A DNA stretch of 64,000 bases. Origin: Pengzhenrongella sicca (GTDB lineage: Bacteria; Actinomycetota; Actinomycetes; Actinomycetales; Cellulomonadaceae). A model generated the notes under the pieces. The model searched no databases. It was not told the origin of the DNA and was given only the letters and a program-made list of their open reading frames with translations. Location of the stretch: assembly GCF_017569225.1 (NCBI RefSeq), contig NZ_CP071868.1, positions 2,170,001 through 2,234,000 on the forward strand, read 5' to 3'. The position numbers and the translations under genes were made by a program. Positions 44,053 through 51,688 of this stretch are shown here, piece by piece; positions within the stretch are counted from its first letter, which is position 1; each line of letters begins with the position of its first letter.

Positions 44053-44162
44053 GGTCAGCCCTTCGTGGGTTGGGAGGCGTGCGAGCGGTCGTCGCCATTC
44101 GAGCACGCCGGCCGCCGGTCGGCATCTCGCGCACGGGGACATGTCACCGCAATACTGGCGGC

Positions 44163-45419
44163 GTGCCAGCCGACAACCCGCCGACCAACGTCCGCGGCCA
44201 CCCCCTGGCCCGGATGGCCGGGCGCGACCCGGGCGAGGGGCACCGGCCCGCGAGCCCGCTCGAGCTGCTCTTCGACCTGACGTTCGTCGTCGCGTTCGGG
44301 CAGGCCGCCGACCAGCTCGCCCACCTGGTCGCCGCCGGCCACCCGGCCCCCGGCGTCATCGGCTTCGTCGTCGCCATCGCCAGCACCTGCTGGGCCTGGA
44401 TCAACTTCTCCTGGTTCGCGTCCGCGTACGACACCGACGACTGGTCCTACCGCCTGACCACGATGGTGCAGATGATCGGTGTGGTCGTCTTCGCGCTGGG
44501 CCTGCCGGACCTGTTCGCCTCGCTCGAGGAGGGCCACGGCGTCGACAACGCCGTGATGGTCGCGGGGTACGTCATCATGCGCATCGCGATGATCGGGCAA
44601 TGGCTGCGGGTCGCGCGGCAAGACCCGGAGCGGCGCCGCACCGCCGTCACGTACGTGTCCTTCGTGGGCGTCGCGCAGCTGGGATGGATCGTCCTCGCGC
44701 TTGCCGACCAGTCCACCGCCGCCTTCCTCTGCGGGGCGGCGCTGCTGTTCGTGCTCGAGTGCACCGGCCCGGTCGTCGCCGAGCGGAGGTTCCCGAGCAC
44801 GCCGTGGAACCCGCAGCACATCGCCGAGCGGCACGGCCTCCTCGCGATCATCGCGCTCGGCGAGGTGATCTTCGGCACCGTCGCCGCCGTGTCGGGGCTC
44901 GTGCAGGAGCAGGGCTGGAGCGCCGAGGCCGTCCTGGTGGTGGTCGCCGGGGTCGGCATCGCGTTCGGCCTGTGGTGGAGCTACTTCATCATCCCGTCCG
45001 CCGAGATCCTGGCTAGGCACCGGCGCCGGGCGTTCGTGTGGGCCTACGGCCACGTCGCGGTCTACGGCTCGATCGCCGCCACGGGTGCTGGCCTGCATGT
45101 GGCCGCGTACGTGATCGAGGGCAGCGCCGTCGTCGGCGTGCTCGGGGCGATCGTCGCCATCTCCGTCCCGCTGCTCGCCTCCTCGGTCGCGCTATTCGGC
45201 CTGTACGCCTATCTCCTGCACGACTTCGACCCGCTGCACGTCGCCCTCTTCGTCGGCAGCGTCGTGCTGCTGCTCATCGCCGTCGTCCTCGCCGGGGTGG
45301 GGGTCGCGATCGGCGTGTGCCTGCTGATCGTGACGCTGGCGCCCGCGGTCGTCGTCGTCGGGTACGAGGCGGTCGGGCACCGTCGCCAGGCGGCCGCGCT
45401 CGCCCGCGCGCTGCGGTAG
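44163..45419 (+). CDS. Low-temperature requirement A (LtrA) family membrane protein
   Basis: A 418-residue integral membrane protein with about ten to twelve helices. It contains the LtrA hallmarks ASPLELLFDLTFVVAFGQAADQL, WAWINFSWFASAYDTDDWSYRL and ERHGLLAIIALGEVIFG. GTG 44163 is chosen; an upstream AATACT could be a -10. Function is unknown; in Listeria the gene was linked to growth at low temperature. Confidence 0.9.
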   Translation: MPADNPPTNVRGHPLARMAGRDPGEGHRPASPLELLFDLTFVVAFGQAADQLAHLVAAGHPAPGVIGFVVAIASTCWAWINFSWFASAYDTDDWSYRLTTMVQMIGVVVFALGLPDLFASLEEGHGVDNAVMVAGYVIMRIAMIGQWLRVARQDPERRRTAVTYVSFVGVAQLGWIVLALADQSTAAFLCGAALLFVLECTGPVVAERRFPSTPWNPQHIAERHGLLAIIALGEVIFGTVAAVSGLVQEQGWSAEAVLVVVAGVGIAFGLWWSYFIIPSAEILARHRRRAFVWAYGHVAVYGSIAATGAGLHVAAYVIEGSAVVGVLGAIVAISVPLLASSVALFGLYAYLLHDFDPLHVALFVGSVVLLLIAVVLAGVGVAIGVCLLIVTLAPAVVVVGYEAVGHRRQAAALARALR

Positions 45420-45425
45420 CGGCGC

Positions 45426-47015
45426 TCACGCGGCGTGCTCGAGCGGCCACGCCATCCCGCCGGGCCGGCGCCACGGTGGCTCCGCGGCCGGGCGGCCGAG
45501 AAGGTACCCCTGCGCGCAGATGACCTGGGCGTGCCGCGTCTGGCTGTGCGCCGTCGTGACGAGGTGGTGCAGCAGGGACTCGGTCTCGATGCCCTCGGCC
45601 ACCAAGGCCGCGTGGGCGTCAGCGCAGAAGGCGAGCACGGACGCGAGCGCGGCCCGACCGGCATGCCCGTCGCTCGCCCGGCGCACCGCGTCCCGGCTGA
45701 CCTTGACGTAGTCGGGACGGACCCGGCGCAGCAGGCTGGGCTCGTCGGCGTGCGACAGCGGGTCGTTCAGGGCGAGGCGGAATCCGAGCCCGCGGAGCGA
45801 GTCGCTCGCCGCCGTGACCGCCGCGCCCCCCGCGCGGTCGAGCCCGGCGAGCTCGACGACCACGTGCCCGGGGGACAGCCCGGCGGCCTCGACGTCGTCG
45901 CGCAGCGCGAGGCCGGCCTGCTCGCCGTGCTCGAGGAACTCGGGAGCGACGTTGAGGAACAGCAGGAGGTCCGTCGGCAGGTCCGCGACGTGGGCGAGCA
46001 CTGCCTGACGGCACAGGAGATCGAGGTCGTCCACGCACCCGAGCTGGTCGGCTGCGTCGAAGGCCTCTCGCGGCCCCGAAAGGCCGAGCTCGGCCGCCGG
46101 CCGCGCGAACCCCTCGATCCCGAGCACGACCTGGGTCTCGACGTTCCAGATCGGCTGGTACTCGGCCGACATGAACCGGCTCACCAGGATCTGCTGGACC
46201 GCCGCGATGGTGTCGGGCGCCGGGGCGCGTTCGACGCGCTCGATCAGCCCGCTGTGCGTGACCACCTGGTTCCGCCCGTTGCGCTTGGCCTCGTCCAGGG
46301 CGGCCCCCGCGCGGGCGCGCAGCACGGCGCCGTCCGGGGCGGCGCCGGAGCTCAACGCCGCGGGGTCGAACACCGCCAGGCCCGCGCTGACGGTGATGCC
46401 GCCCATGCGCGCGAGCGCCGCGTGCCGGAGCCGGGTCACCGCCCAGGCCGCGGCGCCGCCGTCGGTGTGCGGCATGATCACCGCGAAGGTGTCGCCGCCC
46501 AGGTAGAACGGGAGGTCGACCGAGCGGCCGGTGCGCAGGGCGTGCGCGAGGGCCACGAGCAGGTCGTCGGCGGTGCGGCCGCCGACGTTCGCCCGGACGA
46601 AGGTGAAGTCGTCCACGTCGACGAGCGCGAGCGTGAACGGGTCGCGGTAGCGCATCGCCCGGTCGATCTCCCGCTCGATGACCTCGCGGAACGTCGCCTC
46701 GTTGGGCAGCCCGGTCAGCTCGTCGCGGAAAGCGCGGGCCTCGACGAAGGACAGGCGTCGGGCGAGGGCGTGGCCGCCGCCGAAGTAGAGCACCGGGAGG
46801 GCGAGCACGACGGTCAGGACGATGCCCCAGGCGGACGCGACGACGAACGTGCTGTAGTCCGGGAGGTCGAGCGCGCGCCGCAGGACGAGCGACTGGGTCA
46901 GGACGAGGACGACCGGGGCGATCATCAGGACGAGGACGACCGGAGCAAACAGCCTCAGACGGGGGTGCCGGGCCGTGACGCTGGCGCCGCGAGCGCCGAC
47001 CGGACGGTTCGGCAT
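45426..47015 (-). CDS. Membrane protein with degenerate GGDEF and EAL domains
   Basis: A 529-residue protein: two membrane helices (about 20-45 and 58-80), then a GGDEF domain (RDELTGLPNEATFREVIEREIDRAMRYRDPFTLALVDVDDFTFVRANVGG) whose active motif is GGDTF instead of GG(D/E)EF. An EAL domain follows: the EAL motif is EGF, the DDFG motif is NDPL, while AEGIET and the Asn of FLNVAP remain. Loss of the catalytic signature in both domains suggests it neither makes nor breaks c-di-GMP and acts as a receptor or scaffold. GAGGG stands 7 bp before the ATG. It is convergent with ltrA. Confidence 0.88.
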   Translation of the reverse strand: MPNRPVGARGASVTARHPRLRLFAPVVLVLMIAPVVLVLTQSLVLRRALDLPDYSTFVVASAWGIVLTVVLALPVLYFGGGHALARRLSFVEARAFRDELTGLPNEATFREVIEREIDRAMRYRDPFTLALVDVDDFTFVRANVGGRTADDLLVALAHALRTGRSVDLPFYLGGDTFAVIMPHTDGGAAAWAVTRLRHAALARMGGITVSAGLAVFDPAALSSGAAPDGAVLRARAGAALDEAKRNGRNQVVTHSGLIERVERAPAPDTIAAVQQILVSRFMSAEYQPIWNVETQVVLGIEGFARPAAELGLSGPREAFDAADQLGCVDDLDLLCRQAVLAHVADLPTDLLLFLNVAPEFLEHGEQAGLALRDDVEAAGLSPGHVVVELAGLDRAGGAAVTAASDSLRGLGFRLALNDPLSHADEPSLLRRVRPDYVKVSRDAVRRASDGHAGRAALASVLAFCADAHAALVAEGIETESLLHHLVTTAHSQTRHAQVICAQGYLLGRPAAEPPWRRPGGMAWPLEHAA

Positions 47016-47138
47016 CAGGTGCCCTCCCAGCGAGGTGAGCCCACGAGCCGCCCGGCGGCGGCCGACGTCGGCCGCCCGCTCGGAGATCCGGCGCGGTGCT
47101 GGAATTCGACGATACGCGCGGAGGTATTACCTGTCGAT

Positions 47139-47205
47139 GCCCGTGAGCCCGCGAGCCCGTCAGTCCGTCAGTCCGGCAGCCCGTGAGCCCGGCAGCCGGT
47201 CAGCC
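47139..47205. repeat. Degenerate CCGTGAGCC / CCGTCAGT repeats
   Basis: The gap 47016-47199 contains about eight degenerate copies of an 8-9 bp unit such as CCCGTGAGCC, CCCGTCAGT and CCGGCAGCC, beginning near 47139 and running into the 3' end of the YqeY gene. No gene or hairpin of interest was otherwise seen there. Confidence 0.55.
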
Positions 47206-47667
47206 CTGCAGCGCGCGTCGCACGCGCGCCGAGAGCTCCTTGCCGTCGACCCGTCCCAGGCCGGCGGCCGCGGCGTTGGCCGCCTTCATGACCGTGCCCA
47301 TGTCCTTGAGGCTGCTCGCGCCTGACGCCGCGATGGCGTCCGCCACGAGCTGGTCGAGCACCTCGGGGGTAACCGTGGCCGGCAGGTACGCCTCGATGAG
47401 GTCGGCCTCGGCGGTCTCGGTCTCGGCACGCTCGGTGGCGTCCGCGTCGCGGTAGATCTGCGCGCTCTCGCGCCGCCGCTTCACCTCGCCGGCCAGCACC
47501 GCCTGGATCTGCTCGTCGGTCAGCTCGCGGGCGGCCGGGCCGGACTTCTCCGCCGCGCGCACGGCGGCGATCGCCTGGCGCACCGTGTTGGTGCGGAAGG
47601 CCGTGCGGGCCTTCATGGACACGGTCAGGTCTGCGGTCAGGCGCTCGAGTGTGGTCACACTGGCCAT
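47200..47667 (-). CDS. GatB/YqeY domain protein
   Basis: A 155-residue YqeY-type protein: LERLTADLTVSMKARTAFRTNTVRQAIAAVRAAEKSG, RESAQIYRDADATERAETETAEADLIEAYLP and DMGTVMKAANAAAAGLGRVDGKELSARVRRALQG. GGAAGGGG lies upstream of the ATG. It resembles the tail domain of GatB and may act on tRNA-dependent amidation, but the free-standing form has no proven role. Confidence 0.92.
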   Translation of the reverse strand: MASVTTLERLTADLTVSMKARTAFRTNTVRQAIAAVRAAEKSGPAARELTDEQIQAVLAGEVKRRRESAQIYRDADATERAETETAEADLIEAYLPATVTPEVLDQLVADAIAASGASSLKDMGTVMKAANAAAAGLGRVDGKELSARVRRALQG

Positions 47668-47701
47668 CGTGCCCCTTCCGCGGCCGGGCCGGCGCGCCGG
47701 G

Positions 47702-48487
47702 TCAGTCCAGGCCCTCGAAGATGCTGTGCAGCGGCGGTTCGGTCGGCGCGCGCGGCGGCCAGACCACCACGTGCGTCTCGTGCGTGGCCCCGCGGACGAA
47801 CGTGTCGTCGTCGACGGCGGGCAGCATGACGTGCCGCTGGCTGCGGTGCTCCTTGAGACCGGCGAGCAGCCGGTGCGCGACGGCAGCGGTGCGCACGTCC
47901 ACCCCGATGCGCGAGTCCTCGACGCTGCGCAGGTGGTAGATGCGGTCGGGGTCCCACGGCGGGTGGCCGTTCGCCCGCCGCCACGCCTGGTGCCGGGCGA
48001 ACCAGGAGTCCGCGATGGCGGGGTGCAGGAGGCGGCGCAGGCCCGGACCGCCGTCGCGGCGCACCGCGTGGAACGCCGCGTCCGTCGCCGCCCCGATCGC
48101 GACGTGGTCGGGGTGGCCGGTGAGCCCGTCGGGCCCGAAGGTCACGACGACGTCGGGGCGCTCGGCGTCCAGGAAGGTCGCCACCGACGAGACGAGGCCG
48201 TCGAACGGCACCTCGGCGAGAGCGCCGTCGGGCAGGCCGAGCCAGTCCTGCCGGTCCGGGGAGTATCCGAGGCTGCGCCACGCGCGCGCGTCCTCCTCCC
48301 GCCGCAGCGCGCCCAGCCCGTCCGGCCCGACCTCGAGGCCCGGCGCCACCTCGCCGGCCTCCCCGTCCGTCGCCAGCAGCACGGCCAGGCGGAACGTCGG
48401 CTCGGCGCAGTGCAGCGCGACCGACGCGTAGGTGCAGTACGCCTCGTCGTCGGGATGCGCGAAGCACGCCGCGAGCGTCGGGCTCAT
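47702..48487 (-). CDS. PIG-L / LmbE-family N-acetylglucosamine deacetylase-like protein
   Basis: A 261-residue zinc hydrolase with AHPDDEAY near the N-terminus and GHPDHVAIGAATDAAF, the metal ligands of the LmbE-like fold. The family includes MshB and Mca of mycothiol metabolism. Whether this copy acts on a sugar amide or a mycothiol conjugate cannot be decided. AAGGGA precedes ATG 48487. It stands 34 bp after the YqeY gene on the same strand. Confidence 0.9.
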   Translation of the reverse strand: MSPTLAACFAHPDDEAYCTYASVALHCAEPTFRLAVLLATDGEAGEVAPGLEVGPDGLGALRREEDARAWRSLGYSPDRQDWLGLPDGALAEVPFDGLVSSVATFLDAERPDVVVTFGPDGLTGHPDHVAIGAATDAAFHAVRRDGGPGLRRLLHPAIADSWFARHQAWRRANGHPPWDPDRIYHLRSVEDSRIGVDVRTAAVAHRLLAGLKEHRSQRHVMLPAVDDDTFVRGATHETHVVVWPPRAPTEPPLHSIFEGLD

Positions 48488-48832
48488 GCGTACCGTCCCT
48501 TCGTCTCGGGTGCCACCCATACAACTCCGCGTCCTCCCGAAACTCATCGCCCCCGATGACCCCCCTTGCACCCGATGACCCCCCTCGCACCCACGAGACT
48601 CCTCGCTGGCGGACGCAGCCGGCACGCCGAACGGGGAGTTGTGTGCCCGAATTCGCCCGTCGGGCGACCACAACTGGCAGTTCGCGGAGAGGGTGAGCGC
48701 GAGTTGAGCGCGAGTTGAGCGCGAGCGGCGTCGGCCGGGTTGTGGGTGGAGGCGGCGGTGTGGGGGGCGCGGTGTGGGTGTCGGGGGATGTGGGTTGCCG
48801 CGGGATGTGGGTGGCGGCGGCGAGAATGGGGC
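48488..48832. other. Gene-free 345-bp gap with several short tandem repeats
   Basis: No coding frame with normal composition. It carries a 19-bp tandem pair at 48552-48570 and 48571-48589 (unit starts CCCGATGACCCCCC, one mismatch), then about three copies of an 11-bp unit GTTGAGCGCGA at 48693-48724, and G-rich GGATGTGGGT repeats at 48786-48812. ACAACTCC at 48521-48528 and GGAGTTGT at 48635-48642 are inverted copies. The gap separates divergent genes and presumably holds both promoters. Confidence 0.6.
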
Positions 48833-50569
48833 GTGTCCTTCCTGGTAGTTGCCGACGACGCCGCTCGGCCGGGCGCCGTCGTCGTCGTTGCGGTCTCGGA
48901 CCAGGGCGCCCCGGGGGACCGCACCGTCGTCGACGCGCGCGAGCTGCCGGCGCTCGTCGCGGCCCGTGAGCAGGATCGTCCCCGGTGGGTGTGGGACGAC
49001 ACGGACCGCTGGTACCCGCCGCTGCTCGCCGCCGGCAGCCGGGTCGAGCGGGCCTACGACCTGCGCCTGTGCCACGCGATCCTGCGCCGCAGCGCGACCT
49101 GCGACCGGTCCGGCCTCGCGCTCGCCCCGGCGGGCCTGTGGGACGAGGCGCGCCGGCAGGAGCACGCGCTGCCGGAGCTCACGCTCTTCGACGACCCGGC
49201 GTCGGCCGCCACCCCCACCGCCGGCGCGGACGGCGACGGCGGCGGCGCGAATCTCGGCGGGGTGCTCGACGACGTCGCCCGCCTTGACGGGAAGCTCGAC
49301 GTCGTCGACGAGCTCGCCGCGCAGCTCGCCGCTGTCGCCGGGTCGCGCGCGCCGGGCCGGTTGCGGCTGCTGCTCGCGGCCGAGTCGACCGGGGCACTCA
49401 TCGCCGCGGAGATGCACCACGACGGCATGCCGTGGAGCGTCGACGTGCACGACGCGCTGCTGACCCGCGCGCTCGGGGCCCGGCCGGTGCACGGCGGCCG
49501 CCCGCCACGCCTCGACGAGCTCGCGGCGCAGGTGCGCGCGGCGCTCGGGAACCCGTCCGTCAACGTGGACTCGCCGCCCGAGCTGCTGCGCGCGCTGCGG
49601 TCGGCCGGGCTCGACGTCGCCACGACCCGCACGGGAGAGCTGCGCGAGCAGACCCACCCCGTGGTCGCCCCGCTGCTGGCGTACAAGAAGCTCGCCCGAC
49701 TGCTCAGCGCCAACGGGTGGTCGTGGATGCAGGCGTGGGTGCACGAGGGCCGGTTCCGGCCGCAGTACGTGCCCGGCGGCGTGGTCACCGGCAGGTGGGC
49801 GACGAACGGCGGCGGCGCGCTGCAGCTGCCCGCGAGCGTGCGGGCGGCGGTCCGGGCCGACCCGGGGTGGAAGCTCGTGGTCGCCGACGCCGCCCAGCTC
49901 GAGCCGCGCGTGCTCGCCGCGATGTCGGGCGACGCCGCGATGGCCGCCGCCGGCCGCCATGCCGACCTGTACCAGGGCGTCGTCGACGCCGGCATCGTGG
50001 ACACCCGGGCCGAGGCGAAGTACGCGATGCTCGGCGCGATCTACGGCGCCACGACCGGGCCGAGCGCGGTCCTGATGCCGCAGCTGACCCGGGCGTTCCC
50101 GCGTGCCGTCGCGCTCGTCGAGGACGCGGCGCGCGCGGGGGAGCGCGGCGAGGTCGTGTCCACGTGGCTGGGCCGGTCGTCGCCGCTGCCCGGCGCCGCG
50201 TGGCAGGAGGTGGTGGCCCGGGCGGAGGGCGAGCTCGCCCGGCCCGACGACGTCCGCGCGGCGCGGGGGCGGCGCCGCGACTGGGGCCGGTTCACCCGCA
50301 ACTTCGTGGTCCAGGGCACGGCCGCGGAGTGGGCGCTGTGCTGGATGGCGGCGCTGCGGCGGCGGCTGCTCGCGCTCGACGGCCGCCCGCACCTGATCTT
50401 CTTCCTGCACGACGAGGTCATGGTGCACGCCCCGGCGGCAGCGGCCGACGACGTCGCCGCCGCCATCGTGGCCGCCGCCGCCGAGGCGGGTCGGCTGCTG
50501 TTCGGGGACGGCCCGGTCGACTTCGCGCTCGACGTCTCGGTCGTCGACTCCTACGACCAGGCGAGCTGA
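48833..50569 (+). CDS. Bifunctional 3'-5' exonuclease/DNA polymerase, PolA-like (actinobacterial short form)
   Basis: A 578-residue family A polymerase without the 5' nuclease domain. Motif A is VVADAAQLEPRVLA, the O-helix is AEAKYAMLGAIYGATTG and motif C is FFLHDEVMV. GGVVTGRWATNGGGALQLP and NFVVQGTAAEWAL are also typical. The N-terminal 200 residues are a divergent exonuclease-like domain. It differs from the replicative-repair Pol I by size. GTG 48833 matches the family start. The likely role is accessory DNA repair synthesis. Confidence 0.88.
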   Translation: MSFLVVADDAARPGAVVVVAVSDQGAPGDRTVVDARELPALVAAREQDRPRWVWDDTDRWYPPLLAAGSRVERAYDLRLCHAILRRSATCDRSGLALAPAGLWDEARRQEHALPELTLFDDPASAATPTAGADGDGGGANLGGVLDDVARLDGKLDVVDELAAQLAAVAGSRAPGRLRLLLAAESTGALIAAEMHHDGMPWSVDVHDALLTRALGARPVHGGRPPRLDELAAQVRAALGNPSVNVDSPPELLRALRSAGLDVATTRTGELREQTHPVVAPLLAYKKLARLLSANGWSWMQAWVHEGRFRPQYVPGGVVTGRWATNGGGALQLPASVRAAVRADPGWKLVVADAAQLEPRVLAAMSGDAAMAAAGRHADLYQGVVDAGIVDTRAEAKYAMLGAIYGATTGPSAVLMPQLTRAFPRAVALVEDAARAGERGEVVSTWLGRSSPLPGAAWQEVVARAEGELARPDDVRAARGRRRDWGRFTRNFVVQGTAAEWALCWMAALRRRLLALDGRPHLIFFLHDEVMVHAPAAAADDVAAAIVAAAAEAGRLLFGDGPVDFALDVSVVDSYDQAS

Positions 50570-50655
50570 GCAAACTAGGGGCGGGCGACGGGGCCGCCGC
50601 GCGGCGTAGGTCAAAAATCCCAGGCGGACCTGCGCCCGATGCGCCATCGTTAGAG

Positions 50656-50672
50656 GGTCGGAGACCCCGACC
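50656..50672 (+). other. Hairpin in the leader of the 76-residue protein gene
   Basis: GGTCGG (50656-50661) and CCGACC (50667-50672) pair perfectly round a 5-nt loop, 31 bp before the ATG at 50704. It could be a leader hairpin or end signal of the polymerase gene. No T-run follows. Confidence 0.35.
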
Positions 50673-50703
50673 ACAACGCGCGATCCACACCCAGGAGCAC
50701 CAC

Positions 50704-50934
50704 ATGTCCACCCTGCAGATCTTCGCCCCGTCCGCCGCCCGACGGCGATCCCCTCTCGGCTCCGTCGGCGCCGCGCGCCGTTGGGTGCGCGAGACCCCCG
50801 CGCCCCGCTGGGAAGGAACCACCGGCGACAAGGCCACCTTCGTCGGGTACGTCGGCGCGAGCATGGTCGGGTGGACGTTCCTCGGGCTGGCGGCCTCCGC
50901 CGCGTTCGGCCAGCTGCTCGGGCTCGCCGGCTAG
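50704..50934 (+). CDS. Small single-pass membrane protein of unknown function
   Basis: A 76-residue protein preceded by CCAGGAG. The N-terminal half is basic (AARRRSPLGSVGAARRWVRE). The C-terminal half has one hydrophobic helix (TFVGYVGASMVGWTFLGLAASAAFGQLLGLAG). The leader region from 50570 has no other gene. No family recognised; a membrane-anchored small regulator or stress protein is possible. Confidence 0.6.
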   Translation: MSTLQIFAPSAARRRSPLGSVGAARRWVRETPAPRWEGTTGDKATFVGYVGASMVGWTFLGLAASAAFGQLLGLAG

Positions 50935-50954
50935 CAGCCCGTCCGGCGGGAACG

Positions 50955-50985
50955 GCGGCATAGACTCATGTTGTGTCTATGCCGC
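50955..50985. promoter_or_regulatory. Perfect 11+11-bp inverted repeat, probable GntR operator
   Basis: GCGGCATAGAC (50955-50965) and GTCTATGCCGC (50975-50985) are exact inverse copies with a 9-bp spacer, and cover both candidate start codons of the GntR gene. TAGACT at 50961-50966 inside it could be the -10 of a leaderless promoter. It is most likely the autoregulatory site of the GntR protein and, through it, of the overlapping transporter genes. Confidence 0.75.
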
Positions 50986-51638
50986 GATCGACCCTGTCCG
51001 CCGCCGACGTCGCGTACCGGCACGTCAAGGATCTGATCCTCGACGACCGCCTGCCCGGGGGCTCGATGGTGAGCGAGGGCGAGATCGCGGGCCAGCTCGC
51101 GCTGAGCCGCACGCCGGTGCGGGAGGCGTTCCTGCGGCTCGAGGCCGAGGGCTGGCTGCGGCTGTACCCCAAGCGGGGCGCCGTCGTCGTGCCCATCGCC
51201 GCGGGCGAGGCCCGGGCGGTCGTCGACGCCCGGCTGCTGCTCGAGGTGCACGCCGTCGCGGCACTGGCCACCGCCGACGACCGGGACCGGCTGCGGTCGG
51301 CGCTGGAGTCGTCCGTGGCGGAACAGACCGCGGCCCTCGACCACGGCGACGTCGAGGCCTACTCGGTGCAGGACACGGCCTTCCACCTCGCGATCGTCGC
51401 GGCCGGCGGCAACGCGCTGCTGACGGGGTTCAGCGTCACGCTGTGCGAGCGACAGCACCGCATGGTCGCGCGCTCGCTGTGGCGCGACGTCGAGCGTGCG
51501 CGCGGCTTCGTCGCCGGGCACGCGCGGCTCGCGGCGCTGATCGGCGCGGGCGACACCGCCGGCTTCGAGGACGCCCTCCGGCGCCACCTGCAGGACGCCC
51601 ACCTGGCCGAGCGCGCCGCCGACGCCGCGTCCCTGTGA
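50973..51638 (+). CDS. GntR-family transcriptional regulator with FCD domain
   Basis: A 221-residue repressor: GntR winged helix (AYRHVKDLILDDRLPGGSMVSEGEIAGQLALSRTPVREAFLRLEAEGWLRLYPKRGAVV) and FCD effector domain (AFHLAIVAAGGNALLTGF … GHARLAALIGAGDTAGFEDALRRHLQDAH). It starts at GTG 50973 or ATG 50979, both inside a perfect inverted repeat. Its stop overlaps the start of the first MFS gene (GTGA), so it probably controls the two exporters. The ligand is unknown. Confidence 0.92.
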   Translation: MSMPRSTLSAADVAYRHVKDLILDDRLPGGSMVSEGEIAGQLALSRTPVREAFLRLEAEGWLRLYPKRGAVVVPIAAGEARAVVDARLLLEVHAVAALATADDRDRLRSALESSVAEQTAALDHGDVEAYSVQDTAFHLAIVAAGGNALLTGFSVTLCERQHRMVARSLWRDVERARGFVAGHARLAALIGAGDTAGFEDALRRHLQDAHLAERAADAASL

Positions 51639-51688
51639 CGCGCGCGGTGGGCCTCGCCCCGGTGACGCGCGCGGCGGGCCTGGCACCC
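51635..51688 (+). repeat. 27-bp tandem duplication at the start of an MFS gene
   Basis: Two adjacent 27-bp units beginning GTGACGCGCGCGG encode VTRAVGLAP and VTRAAGLAP. Each starts with a GTG in frame, so the gene has two possible initiation points. The first overlaps the GntR stop. Confidence 0.8.

Noticed and set aside
43943-44142. N-terminal extension of the carbonic anhydrase up to 44142
   Set aside because: The additional 30 residues have no similarity to the family and overlap the promoter region of ltrA; ATG 44052 matches the family start.
50656-50672. Riboswitch before the 76-residue protein gene
   Set aside because: Only a single simple hairpin is present; no conserved core of a known riboswitch was recognised.
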